Source of the DNA: Candidatus Geothrix odensensis
GTDB taxonomy: Bacteria; Acidobacteriota; Holophagae; Holophagales; Holophagaceae
Length of the DNA: 49,172 nucleotides
Direction of reading: 5' to 3'
Assembly: GCA_016714685.1 (NCBI GenBank)
Contig: JADKCH010000022.1
Span: 1-49,172 of the forward strand
Shown: piece after piece, positions 26,053-34,517 of the stretch
Layout of the letters: every line of letters starts with the position of its first letter
How positions within the stretch are numbered: position 1 is the stretch's first letter
The notes under the pieces: generated by a model
Databases searched by the model: none
Seen by the model: the letters and a program-made list of their open reading frames with translations, nothing else
Told to the model about the DNA's origin: nothing
Position numbers and translations under genes: made by a program

Positions 26053-26674
26053 TCCCGGTCAGGTGAGGGACCCGCGGCCCGAGGCCGCCCTGGTCCAGTC
26101 CGCCGCCCAGGGCGATCCCCTGGCCTTCGAGGCCCTGGTGCGCCCCCACCTCGGCATGCTCTTCCGGGTGATCGACCGGATCCTGGGCAACGAGGCCGAA
26201 AGCCAGGATGCGCTGCAGGACGCCCTCCTGACCCTCCACCGGGAGCTGCCGGGCTTCCACGGCGCGAGCAAGTTCAGCACCTGGGCCTACCGGATCTGCG
26301 TGAACCAGGCCCTCATGGCGCGCCGGAAGCGCGTCCGCCGCCGGGAGGATGCCATCGAGGATCTGATGCCACGTTTCGGGGACGAGGGGCATCACATGAA
26401 CGTGGACACCATCCTGGACTGGAGCGAGGACGCGGAGGCCCTGATGAAGGTCGAACAGGATGAGCTGAAGGTCAAGGTCCGGGCGGGCCTGGAGCGGCTG
26501 TCCGACGACCAGCGCGCCGTCTTCGTCCTCCGGGACCTGGAAGGGTGGAACACCGACGAGATCGCCCGCCACCTGGGCATCACCCGCGAGCTGGTGCGCC
26601 AGCGCGTCCACCGGGCCCGCCTGGCCCTTCGGGCCATGCTGCCCGAGTTCGCCCCAGTCCAGGAGGGGCGATGA
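26045..26674 (+). CDS. ECF-type RNA polymerase sigma factor
   Basis: An extracytoplasmic-function sigma factor of 209 residues. Region 2 spans about 25-95, with D-A-L-Q-D-A-L-L-T-L-H and the -10-binding helix F-S-T-W-A-Y-R-I-C-V-N-Q-A-L. Region 4 spans about 150-200, with L-S-D-D-Q-R-A-V-F-V-L-R-D, E-G-W-N-T-D-E-I-A and the helix-turn-helix L-G-I-T-R-E-L-V-R-Q-R-V-H-R-A-R. The linker of some 50 acidic residues between the regions is longer than usual. It overlaps the kinase gene by 8 bp and the anti-sigma gene by an ATGA overlap. It probably directs transcription of an envelope or oxidative stress regulon, held off by its downstream partner. Confidence 0.92.
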   Translation: MADPGQVRDPRPEAALVQSAAQGDPLAFEALVRPHLGMLFRVIDRILGNEAESQDALQDALLTLHRELPGFHGASKFSTWAYRICVNQALMARRKRVRRREDAIEDLMPRFGDEGHHMNVDTILDWSEDAEALMKVEQDELKVKVRAGLERLSDDQRAVFVLRDLEGWNTDEIARHLGITRELVRQRVHRARLALRAMLPEFAPVQEGR

Positions 26675-27480
26675 CGTTCCTCATCCCCTCCTGCGAGCGG
26701 GTCACGAGCCTGCTCACCGCCTATGAGGAACGCGCCCTGGGCCCCCTGGACTGGCTTGGCCTCAAGTTGCACCTGGCCCTCTGCCCCCCCTGCCAGACCT
26801 TCCTTGATTCCTTCGAGCGAACCCCGGCCCTGCTGCGACGGGCCTGGAGCGAAGACTCCGATGCCCGGTGCGAGCAGGCCCTGGCCGGGGCCCTGGCCGC
26901 CCTGCGCGAGGGCCGCGTGTCGCGGGGCCCTCAGCATCACCCAGAACCTGAGGCCTGGTCGGCCCTGGAGCAGGGTGGCGATCCGCTCCTGGCACTGCTG
27001 CTGCGGGTCCACCTGGGCCACTGCGAAGCCTGCCGTGCCGAGCATCCCGGTGAGGCGTGGGTCATCCCGCCCACCCAGGATCCCGTCGAGGCCCTGCGTC
27101 CCTACCTGCCGCCTGACACCCAGTGGCGCTGGATCCGACACGGCCTGGGCGGGGCCCGGGTGGCGATCCTCCAGGAGGATCCAGCCACTGGCGCCAGCCT
27201 GAACCTGGCCTGCCTCCCGGGCGGGCGCACCACCCCCTTTCATTCCCACAGCGGCGTTGAACGCTCCCTGGTCCTGTGCGGCGCCCTCCAGGACGGCCCC
27301 GCCCATCTGCGGGCCGGGGACTGGATCGCCCATGATCCCGGCCATCTGCACGGCCCCACTGCGGACCCTGGTTGCGAATGCTGGGCCCTGATCGCCCTGG
27401 AGCGGCCTGTGCAGTTCCTGGGCTGGCGGGGCGTGGTCGAGTGGTTCGCGAGCCGGTCCTCGGGGCCCGCCCCCCGCTGA
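26671..27480 (+). CDS. ChrR-like zinc anti-sigma factor with cupin domain and two ZAS motifs
   Basis: A 269-residue partner of the upstream sigma factor. The N-terminal part has the zinc anti-sigma motif H34-x3-C38-x2-C41. A second identical pattern, H114-x3-C118-x2-C121, lies some 80 residues later. The C-terminus is a cupin with H191-S-H193-x3-E197, further histidines at 225 and 227, and a C-E-C pair (235-237). This matches the ChrR cupin, which senses singlet oxygen or organic peroxide and releases the sigma factor. The ATG at 26671 overlaps the sigma stop codon. The longer upstream frame runs through the sigma gene and is rejected. No membrane segment is seen, so it is a cytoplasmic anti-sigma factor. 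Confidence 0.85.
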   Translation: MTFLIPSCERVTSLLTAYEERALGPLDWLGLKLHLALCPPCQTFLDSFERTPALLRRAWSEDSDARCEQALAGALAALREGRVSRGPQHHPEPEAWSALEQGGDPLLALLLRVHLGHCEACRAEHPGEAWVIPPTQDPVEALRPYLPPDTQWRWIRHGLGGARVAILQEDPATGASLNLACLPGGRTTPFHSHSGVERSLVLCGALQDGPAHLRAGDWIAHDPGHLHGPTADPGCECWALIALERPVQFLGWRGVVEWFASRSSGPAPR

Positions 27481-27536
27481 GCCACCGGGACACCGCCGCG
27501 CGGGCCGCTCCCGCCGCCCCATGCTCCAATGGATTG

Positions 27537-28409
27537 ATGAACCGATCCGCCGAGACGACCCGAGGCGTGGCCCTGGTGGCCCTGGCCGCCCTGCTCTGGA
27601 GCTCCAGCGGCCTCTTCATCAAGCTGCTGCCCCTGGGCGCCCTGCAGATCGCCTTCGCCCGCAGCCTCGTGGCGGCCGTCACCATCGCCGCGGTGGTGCA
27701 GTTGCGCGGCGGGCGGCCCTTCCCGCGACCGGATGCGCTGGCCGTGGGCTGCGCCCTGGCCTATGCCGGCCTGCTGATCCTCTTCGTGGCCGCCACCAAG
27801 CTCACCACGGCGGCCAACGCGATCTTCCTGCAGTTCTCCGCCCCCATCTACCTGGTGTTCCTGGAGCCCTGGGTGACCCGGCGCCCCCTGCAACGGCGGG
27901 ACCTGGTGGCCGTGGTGGTCTGCTTCTCCGCCATGGGCCTGTTCTTCGTGGGACGGCTCGGGGCGGGAACCCTGGCCGGCAACCTCCTGGGCGTGGCCTC
28001 CGGCGTCTGCCTCGCCCTGTTCTCGCTCACCCTCAAGCTGCAGCGGAGCACCCACCCCAAGGCCGACCCGGTGACGGCCATCATCCTGGGCAACCTGCTG
28101 GTGGCCCTGGTGTGCGCGCCCATCGCGCTCAGGGACTTCCACCCCACGCTGCCGCAACTGGGCATCCTGCTCTACCTGGGCGTCTTCCAGATCGGCATCG
28201 CCTACCTCTTCTTCAGCGCGGGCATGAAGCGCCTCTCGGCCACCGTGGCCGTGGTGACAGGCACCCTGGAAGCGGTGCTCAATCCCGTGTGGGTGTTCCT
28301 CGGCCTCGGCGAGCGGCCCTCCGCCTGGGCTCTGGTGGGCGGCCTGGTGATCCTCGGCACCATCGCCTGGTACAGCCTCGGGCCGCAAAGGCGGACTGTC
28401 GAGTTGTGA
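27537..28409 (+). CDS. EamA/DMT-family permease
   Basis: An inner-membrane protein of 290 residues with ten hydrophobic helices in two EamA repeats (about 10-140 and 150-285), as in RhaT/YdcZ-type drug/metabolite exporters. The first repeat starts L-V-A-L-A-A-L-L-W-S-S-S-G-L-F-I-K, and the second ends with V-T-G-T-L-E-A-V-L-N-P-V-W and L-G-G-L-V-I-type helices, both typical. Substrates in this family range over amino acids and metabolites and cannot be predicted. The ATG at 27537 is chosen because it precedes the first helix; the frame is open further upstream. It is 57 bp after the anti-sigma gene and 84 bp before hydG, so it could belong to either transcript. Confidence 0.87.
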   Translation: MNRSAETTRGVALVALAALLWSSSGLFIKLLPLGALQIAFARSLVAAVTIAAVVQLRGGRPFPRPDALAVGCALAYAGLLILFVAATKLTTAANAIFLQFSAPIYLVFLEPWVTRRPLQRRDLVAVVVCFSAMGLFFVGRLGAGTLAGNLLGVASGVCLALFSLTLKLQRSTHPKADPVTAIILGNLLVALVCAPIALRDFHPTLPQLGILLYLGVFQIGIAYLFFSAGMKRLSATVAVVTGTLEAVLNPVWVFLGLGERPSAWALVGGLVILGTIAWYSLGPQRRTVEL

Positions 28410-28436
28410 CCAAGGCCCGGCGGATGGGGATGGACC

Positions 28437-28465
28437 TTAGATTACCTTTGGGTTATTTTTTATGC
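28437..28465 (+). promoter_or_regulatory. AT-rich patch, putative promoter of the hyd operon
   Basis: A conspicuous A/T-rich stretch in GC-rich surroundings, 30-60 bp before the hydG ATG. TTAGAT (28437-28442) and the T-rich TTATTTTTTATG (28453-28464) could supply -35 and -10 elements, but no combination is a good consensus match. No Rex- or FNR-type palindrome was found. A Shine-Dalgarno GGAGG at 28481-28485 follows. Confidence 0.3.
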
Positions 28466-28493
28466 GCACCACTCCCCTGTGGAGGTTCTTTCG

Positions 28494-29891
28494 ATGCGCG
28501 GGCCCTCAGAATCCTTTCCCCTGGCTGAAGCCTCCATCCAAGCGGCACTGGACTCCGTGCCCGCAGAAGACCCTGTGCGGATTCGTGAGCTGCTGGCCAA
28601 GGCCCGGGAGATGAAGGGGCTGGCGGACGCGGACCTTCCGCCCCTCATGGCGCTCCGGGATCCCAGGCTGCTGCTGGAGCTCTTCGATGCCGCCAAATGG
28701 GTGAAGGAGCAGATCTACGGCAACCGCATCGTCATGTTCGCCCCGCTCTACGTGTCGAATCTCTGTGGGAACGAGTGCCTCTACTGCGCCTTCCGCGCCT
28801 CGAACCGGGACCTGCCGAGGCGGGTCCTGCGCCAGGAGGAGATCGCCGCGGAGGTGGGCCACCTGCTCGCCCAGGGCCACAAGCGGCTGGTGCTGGTGGC
28901 GGGCGAGGCCTATCCCGAGGAGGGCCTCGACTACATCCTGTCCGCCATCCGGACGGTCTACGCCGTGCGCCATGGCGGCGAGAACATCCGCCGCGTCAAC
29001 GTGAACATCGCCCCGCTCGATGTGTCCGATTTCCGCCGCCTGAAGGAGACGGAGATCGGCACCTACCAGCTCTTCCAGGAGACCTACCACCGGGAGACCT
29101 ACGCGCGGATGCACCCCAGGGGGCTCAAGGCGGACTTCGACTGGCGCCTGGGCTGCATGGACCGGGCCATGCAGGCGGGCATCGACGACGTGGGCATCGG
29201 CGCGCTCTTCGGCCTCCACGACTGGCGCTTCGAGCTGCTGGCCATCATGCACCACGCCCGCCACCTGGAGGAACGCTTCGGCTGCGGGCCCCACACCATC
29301 AGCGTGCCGCGCATCGAGCCCGCCGAGGGCTCCAGCACCAGCGAGGCGCCGCCCTTCGCGGTCAGCGATGCCGACTTCCGCAAGCTCGTCGCCATCCTGC
29401 GTCTGGCCGTGCCCTACACGGGCCTGATCCTCAGCACCCGGGAGCGGCCCGAGGTGCGCCGGGAGGCCCTGCAGCTGGGCATCAGCCAGATCAGCGCCGG
29501 CAGCCGGACCAACCCCGGGGGCTACGAGGAGGACGCCCTCGAAGGGGGTGCCCAGTTCTCCCTGGGAGACCACCGGGACCTCGACGAGGTGGTGCGGGAC
29601 CTGGCACAGATGGGCTTCATCCCCAGCTTCTGCACCAGCTGCTACCGCATGGGCCGCACCGGGTCTGATTTCATGGACCTGGCCAAGCCCGGCGAGATCA
29701 AGGCCCACTGCCATCCCAACGCCCTTGCCACCCTGCAGGAGTACATGGAGGACCACGCCAGCCCAGCCACCCGGCTCGTGGCGGCCCGGCTGCTGGCGGA
29801 CAGCTTGGACGACCTGGATGGCCGGGCCCGCGCCCAGGCCGAGGCCATGGTGGCCCGGGTGAAGGAGGGAGAGCGCGATGTGTTCTGCTGA
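28494..29891 (+). CDS. hydG: [FeFe] hydrogenase maturase HydG (radical SAM tyrosine lyase)
   Basis: HydG cleaves tyrosine with a radical-SAM cluster to make p-cresol and a dehydroglycine fragment, which becomes the CO and CN ligands of the H-cluster iron. The 465-residue protein has the radical-SAM motif C91-x3-C95-x2-C98, followed by the expected Phe and Arg. The C-terminal motif C380-x2-C383-x22-C406 holds the auxiliary cluster and separates HydG from the thiazole enzyme ThiH. The ATG at 28494 follows GGAGG with an eight-base gap; a GTG at 28479 in frame is less likely. Its last 14 bases overlap hydF. It is the first gene of the maturase set. Confidence 0.95.
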   Translation: MRGPSESFPLAEASIQAALDSVPAEDPVRIRELLAKAREMKGLADADLPPLMALRDPRLLLELFDAAKWVKEQIYGNRIVMFAPLYVSNLCGNECLYCAFRASNRDLPRRVLRQEEIAAEVGHLLAQGHKRLVLVAGEAYPEEGLDYILSAIRTVYAVRHGGENIRRVNVNIAPLDVSDFRRLKETEIGTYQLFQETYHRETYARMHPRGLKADFDWRLGCMDRAMQAGIDDVGIGALFGLHDWRFELLAIMHHARHLEERFGCGPHTISVPRIEPAEGSSTSEAPPFAVSDADFRKLVAILRLAVPYTGLILSTRERPEVRREALQLGISQISAGSRTNPGGYEEDALEGGAQFSLGDHRDLDEVVRDLAQMGFIPSFCTSCYRMGRTGSDFMDLAKPGEIKAHCHPNALATLQEYMEDHASPATRLVAARLLADSLDDLDGRARAQAEAMVARVKEGERDVFC

Positions 29892-31107
29892 GATGAGGCC
29901 CGCGCCCCGGAACCTGCGCCTGCACATCGGCCTCTTCGGCCGGCGCAACGTGGGGAAGTCCTCCCTGCTGAACGCCCTGACCCGCCAGCAGGTGTCCATC
30001 GTCTCGCCCCAACCGGGCACCACCACGGATCCCGTGGAGAAACCCATGGAGCTCCTGCCCCTGGGGCCCGTGCTGTTCGTGGACACCGCCGGACTCGATG
30101 ACGAAGGCACCCTGGGCGAGGCGCGCACGGGCCGCTCCCGGGCCGTCCTGGACCGCGTGGACCTCGCCATCCTCGTGGCCGACCGCGGCCAGTGGGGAGC
30201 CTTCGAGGCGGAGCTTCTCGCGGATCTGCATGCCCGGAACATCCCCACGGTGGTGGCCCTCAATAAGTCCGACCTGCGCTGCTCGGAGACCCTGCCCGAG
30301 GTCGATGGCGCCGTGGTGCCGGTCTCCGCCCTCAGCGGACACGGGATCGACAGCCTACGCGAGGCCCTCCTCCGCGCCGCCCCCGAGGGCCACTTCGACT
30401 CCCGCCACCTGCTCGCGGACCTGGTGCCGCCGGGCGAAGTCGCCGTGCTGGTCATGCCCATCGACAGCTCCGCCCCGAAGGGCCGCCTCATCCTGCCCCA
30501 GGTCATGGCCGTGCGGGACGTGCTGGATGGCTCCGGCCTCGCGCTGGTGGTGCAGGCTCGGGAGCTGTCCCGCGCCCTGTTCGCCCTCAAGCGGCTGCCG
30601 GCCCTGGTGGTGACGGACTCCCAGGCCTTCCAGTCCGTGGCCATGGATGTCCCCGACTCGGTGCCCATGACCTCCTTCAGCATCCTCATGAGCCGCTTCC
30701 AGGGCGACCTGGCGGCCCAGGTGCGCGGCACCCTGGCCATCGAGGATCTGCGGGAAGGCGACAAGGTGCTCGTGGCCGAGGGCTGCACCCACCACCCCAC
30801 CGCCGAGGACATCGGCCGCGTGAAGCTGCCCCGCTGGTTGAACGAGAAGGTGGGCGCCCCGCTGGAGTTCGACACAGTCCAGGGCCGGGAGTTCCCCGCG
30901 GACCTGTCGCCCTACCAGCTGGTGGTGCACTGCGGCAACTGCATGGGCAACCGCCGCGAGATGCTGTCGCGCATCCACCGCTGCGAAACCGCCGGCGTGC
31001 CCATCACCAACTACGGGCTCGCCATCGCGCATTCCCTGGGCATCCTCCCCCGGGCCCTCCAGCCCTTCCCTGAAGTCCAGGATGCCTTGCATGCCCTCCA
31101 GTCCTGA
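29878..31107 (+). CDS. hydF: [FeFe] hydrogenase maturation GTPase HydF
   Basis: HydF is the scaffold on which the two-iron subcluster is completed and from which it is passed to apo-HydA. The 409-residue protein has a GTPase domain with P-loop G-R-R-N-V-G-K-S (residues 21-28), switch threonines in P-G-T-T-T-D, D-T-A-G, and N-K-S-D. A dimerisation domain and the C-terminal cluster domain follow, with E-G-C-T-H-H and H-C-G-N-C, the conserved CxH...HCxxC ligands. The start at 29878 follows A-G-G-A-G-G about nine bases away and overlaps hydG. Its end overlaps hydE, so the three maturases are translationally coupled. Confidence 0.95.
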   Translation: MCSAEMRPAPRNLRLHIGLFGRRNVGKSSLLNALTRQQVSIVSPQPGTTTDPVEKPMELLPLGPVLFVDTAGLDDEGTLGEARTGRSRAVLDRVDLAILVADRGQWGAFEAELLADLHARNIPTVVALNKSDLRCSETLPEVDGAVVPVSALSGHGIDSLREALLRAAPEGHFDSRHLLADLVPPGEVAVLVMPIDSSAPKGRLILPQVMAVRDVLDGSGLALVVQARELSRALFALKRLPALVVTDSQAFQSVAMDVPDSVPMTSFSILMSRFQGDLAAQVRGTLAIEDLREGDKVLVAEGCTHHPTAEDIGRVKLPRWLNEKVGAPLEFDTVQGREFPADLSPYQLVVHCGNCMGNRREMLSRIHRCETAGVPITNYGLAIAHSLGILPRALQPFPEVQDALHALQS

Positions 31108-32200
31108 ATCCGGCTCCTTCCGCCTGGACCACGCCAGCCTGAAGGCCTGGTTGCTGGAACTGGATCCGGAGTCCCTCCAGGCCCTGTGGGCCGAGGCGGA
31201 TCGCGTCCGCCGCACCTGCGTGGGGGACGCGGTCCACCTCCGGGGCCTCATCGAAGTCTCGAGCCACTGCGTCCGCCACTGCCTCTACTGCGGCCTGCGA
31301 GCCCCCTCCGCCGGACTGGAACGATACCGCATGGAGGCCGGCGAGATCCTCGCCTGCGCCCACGAGGCGGTGCGGCTCGGTTATGGCAGCGTGGTGCTCC
31401 AGGGCGGTGAGGATCCCGGCCTGACCCAGGCCTTCATCGCAGACGTCGTCCGCGCCATCAAGCAGGAGACACCTCTGGCCGTCACCCTCTCCCTGGGCGA
31501 ACGCAGCGACGCCGACCTGCTCGCCTGGAGGCGGGCCGGGGCCGACCGCTTCCTCCTGCGCTTCGAAACCAGCGACCCGGTGCTCTACCGGCGCATCCAT
31601 CCCGACCTGCCCGGCATCCCCAGCGACCGCTTCGCACAGTTGCGGCGGATGCGCGACATGGGCTACGAGATCGGGACGGGCGTCATGGTGGGTATTCCCG
31701 GACAAACCTGGGACACCCTGGCCGCCGACCTCCTCCGGTTCCGCGAGCTCGACATGGACATGATCGGGATCGGGCCCTTCCTCCCCAGCCCCCGCACGCC
31801 CCTGGGTGGCGCAGGAGCATCCACATTCCAGGCACCGCCGGAACAGCAGGTGCCGAACGACGAGCTGACCACCCTCAAGGCCGTGGCGCTGACGCGCCTC
31901 GCCTGTCCCGACGCGAACATCCCGAGCACCACGGCCCTGGCCACCCTGGACCGGGCCCAGGGCCGCGAGCTCGCCCTCCTGCGCGGCGCGAACGTGGTGA
32001 TGCCCAATGTCACGCCGCTGCCCTTCCGGGCCCTGTACGAAATCTACCCCGGAAAGGCCTGCCTCACCGAAACCCCCGCCACCTGTCAGGGGTGCCTGGA
32101 AAATCGCCTGCGGTCCATCGGCCGGACCATGGCCAAAGGACCTGGGGGGCGAAAAAGTACACTGTGTAAAGATTCTGTTCCATGTGATTTCCATCACTGA
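31091..32200 (+). CDS. hydE: [FeFe] hydrogenase maturase HydE (radical SAM)
   Basis: HydE is the second radical-SAM maturase; it acts on the iron complex made by HydG to build the two-iron precursor. The 369-residue protein has C60-x3-C64-x2-C67 in S-S-H-C-V-R-H-C-L-Y-C. The TIM-barrel motifs G-Y-G-S-V-V-L-Q-G-G-E-D, L-S-L-G-E-R and G-V-M-V-G-I-P-G-Q-T follow, and then the family end with N-V-T-P and S-I-G-R. The ATG at 31091 is preferred because AGGA lies eight bases upstream; one at 31082 is also in frame. The last 15 or so codons are less GC-rich and contain a palindrome (32158-32168). The stop codon lies within a second palindrome. Confidence 0.93.
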   Translation: MPSSPESGSFRLDHASLKAWLLELDPESLQALWAEADRVRRTCVGDAVHLRGLIEVSSHCVRHCLYCGLRAPSAGLERYRMEAGEILACAHEAVRLGYGSVVLQGGEDPGLTQAFIADVVRAIKQETPLAVTLSLGERSDADLLAWRRAGADRFLLRFETSDPVLYRRIHPDLPGIPSDRFAQLRRMRDMGYEIGTGVMVGIPGQTWDTLAADLLRFRELDMDMIGIGPFLPSPRTPLGGAGASTFQAPPEQQVPNDELTTLKAVALTRLACPDANIPSTTALATLDRAQGRELALLRGANVVMPNVTPLPFRALYEIYPGKACLTETPATCQGCLENRLRSIGRTMAKGPGGRKSTLCKDSVPCDFHH

Positions 32201-32225
32201 CCAATCGGTCATCAATGGACAGAAT
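32158..32225 (+). promoter_or_regulatory. Putative internal promoter and operators before hydB
   Basis: CTGACC (32197-32202), a 17-bp spacer and CAGAAT (32220-32225) form a plausible sigma-70 promoter with four of six matches in each box. A perfect inverted repeat TGACC-AATC-GGTCA (32198-32211) overlaps the -35 box, and a second palindrome TACACTGTGTA lies at 32158-32168. The arrangement suggests a separately regulated promoter for the structural genes hydBAC. The regulator is not identifiable. Confidence 0.45.
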
Positions 32226-32327
32226 TCTCGTGCAGCCGGTTCCCGGCGCGCGGCGAAACCTCCCCCCTGAGCCGCCGCCGGGACGCCCTTGAATCCACCC
32301 GGGTCATGCCGGGTGGCAGGAGCTTCC

Positions 32328-34508
32328 ATGTCTCTTCCCGCGCGCGATTTCTACCGGTCCATGGCGGACCGCGTCGGCCAGACCCTGGCTGAGCGGGACC
32401 TCGGGAACAAGATCCAGATCCAGGTAGGCTCGGCCACCTGTGAACACGCCGCCGGCTCGCAGGCCGTGGCCGAGGAGTTCCTGCGCCACATCCGGGCGTC
32501 GGGCCGCAAGGACATCGTCATCCACCGCACGGGCTGCACGGGCCGCTGCTCGCGAGAGCCCATCGTCGGCATCCAGGTGCCCGGGCAGATCCCGGTGAAG
32601 TACGAGCGGGTGAACCGCGACCTCGTGCACCGCATCTTCACCGAGCACGTCCAGGCCAGCGCGCCCGTCCTGAAGCACATCCTCGACCACACCGGTGAGG
32701 CCCTTCCCGAGCGCGAGTTCATGTTCTGTGAGGGTGCCCGCTGCCAGGGGCCCGGCCCGGGCCTGCGAGCGCGCTTCAAGGCCCTGCTGGAGGAACGGGG
32801 GTGCGAGCCCCACCGGGTGCGGGTGGCTTCGGCCAGCTGCTTCGGGGCTTGCGGCCTTTCAGGTGGCGCGCCGGCCGCGTTCGTCCTGGCCCGCCCCGAG
32901 AAGGTGCTCTACCAGATCGCCACGGAAGAGGACCTGGTCGCCCTGGTCGAGGGCCACGTGATGAGGGGCGAAGTCGTAGAGCATCTGAAGGCGCGGGAGG
33001 AGCCCATCGCCCTCGAGTTCCTGGAGCGCTATGGCGACGTGGCCTTCTTCAACCGCCAGAGCCGCATCGCCCTGCGGAACGCGGGGGTGGTGGATCCCGA
33101 CAGCCTCGATGAGTACATCGACCTCGACGGCTTCAAGGCCCTGACGGACGTGCTCGCCCGGCGCGATCCCGACTGGGTGATCTCCGAGCTGACCAAGGCG
33201 CGCCTGCGGGGCCGCGGCGGCGGTGGGTTCCTGACGGGCACCAAGTGGGCCCTGGCCCGCAAGCAGGCGGACACCACCCGCTTCATCATCTGCAACGGCG
33301 ATGAGGGCGATCCCGGCGCCTTCATGGACCGCTCCATGCTGGAGAGCGATCCCTTCAACATCGTCGAGGGCATGATCATCGGCGGCTATGCCATCGGCGC
33401 GCAGAAGGGGTTCTTCTATATCCGGGCCGAGTACCCGCTGGCCATCAAGCGCATCCAGCATGCCATCGACACCTGCCGGGCGAATGGCCTGCTGGGCCGG
33501 GACATCATGGGCTCGGGCTTCGACTTCGACCTGGAGATCCGGCTGGGCGCGGGGGCCTTCGTCTGCGGCGAGGAGACCGCCCTCATCCGGTCCATCGAAG
33601 GGGAGCGCGGCCAGCCCAAGGTGCGCCCGCCCTACCCCACGGACCGAGGCCTCTGGGGCCATCCCACCTGCATCAACAACGTGGAGACCTTCGCCAACGT
33701 CAGCGCCATCCTGCGCTACAGCGGCGACTGGTACGCCCGGATCGGCACCGAGAAGAGCGGTGGCACCAAGGTCTTCGCCCTGGCAGGAAAGGTCAAGCAC
33801 ACGGGCCTCGTGGAAGTGCCACTGGGCACCACCCTCTCCCGGGTGGTGAACGACATCGGCGGCGGCGTCTCTGGCGGCAAGCAGCTCAAGGCCATCCAGA
33901 CGGGCGGGCCCGCGGGCGGCTTCATCCCGGCCTCCATGCAGGACATGGAAGTGGACTTCGAGCCCCTGCAGAAGGCGGGTTCCATCATGGGCTCCGGCGG
34001 CATGATCGTCCTCAGCGAGGACGACTGCATGGTCGACATCGCCAAGTTCTACATGGCCTTCAGCCAGGAGGAGAGCTGCGGCAAGTGCACGCCCTGCCGC
34101 GAGGGCACCACACGGATCCTGGAGATCCTCGAACGCATCACCCAGGGCAAGGGCGTCTTGGAGGACCTGGACAAGCTCCACCGCCTGTCGCGGCTCTGCC
34201 AGCGCACCAGCCTCTGCGGCCTGGGCCGCGCCGCGCCGAATCCGGTGCTCTCCAGCCTCAAGCACTTCCGCGAGGAGTTCCTGGCCCACATCGTGGACAA
34301 GCACTGCCCGGCGAAGAAGTGCGTGGCCCTGATCCGCTACGAGATCAATGCGGAGAAGTGCATCGGCTGCACCATCTGCGACCGCAACTGCCCGGTGGAG
34401 TGCATCACCGGCTCCCGCAAGGAGGTCCACGTCATCGACCAGGCCGCCTGCATCAAGTGCGGGAACTGCTTCGACGTCTGCAAGTTCGCCGCGATTGACA
34501 GGGTGTAG
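32328..34508 (+). CDS. hydB: NAD-linked [FeFe] hydrogenase subunit HydB (NuoF-like), with an extra N-terminal [2Fe-2S] domain
   Basis: The NADH- and FMN-binding flavoprotein of the trimeric hydrogenase, 726 residues. Two thioredoxin-like [2Fe-2S] domains stand in tandem: residues 28-108 (C38, C70, C74) and 130-215 (C134, C139, C171, C175). The NuoF core follows, with the NADH/FMN motif R-G-R-G-G-G-G-F (about 294) and N-G-D-E-G-D-P-G-A-F. An SLBB region and the N3 cluster ligands (S-C-G-K-C-T-P-C-R-E-G and a later R-T-S-L-C) come next. Two [4Fe-4S] ferredoxin motifs close the protein (C-I-G-C-T-I-C, C-I-K-C-G-N-C). Usual HydB has one thioredoxin-like domain. The ATG at 32328 follows AGGAG. It lies 9 bp before hydA. 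Confidence 0.93.
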   Translation: MSLPARDFYRSMADRVGQTLAERDLGNKIQIQVGSATCEHAAGSQAVAEEFLRHIRASGRKDIVIHRTGCTGRCSREPIVGIQVPGQIPVKYERVNRDLVHRIFTEHVQASAPVLKHILDHTGEALPEREFMFCEGARCQGPGPGLRARFKALLEERGCEPHRVRVASASCFGACGLSGGAPAAFVLARPEKVLYQIATEEDLVALVEGHVMRGEVVEHLKAREEPIALEFLERYGDVAFFNRQSRIALRNAGVVDPDSLDEYIDLDGFKALTDVLARRDPDWVISELTKARLRGRGGGGFLTGTKWALARKQADTTRFIICNGDEGDPGAFMDRSMLESDPFNIVEGMIIGGYAIGAQKGFFYIRAEYPLAIKRIQHAIDTCRANGLLGRDIMGSGFDFDLEIRLGAGAFVCGEETALIRSIEGERGQPKVRPPYPTDRGLWGHPTCINNVETFANVSAILRYSGDWYARIGTEKSGGTKVFALAGKVKHTGLVEVPLGTTLSRVVNDIGGGVSGGKQLKAIQTGGPAGGFIPASMQDMEVDFEPLQKAGSIMGSGGMIVLSEDDCMVDIAKFYMAFSQEESCGKCTPCREGTTRILEILERITQGKGVLEDLDKLHRLSRLCQRTSLCGLGRAAPNPVLSSLKHFREEFLAHIVDKHCPAKKCVALIRYEINAEKCIGCTICDRNCPVECITGSRKEVHVIDQAACIKCGNCFDVCKFAAIDRV

Positions 34509-34517
34509 GAGTCAGCC

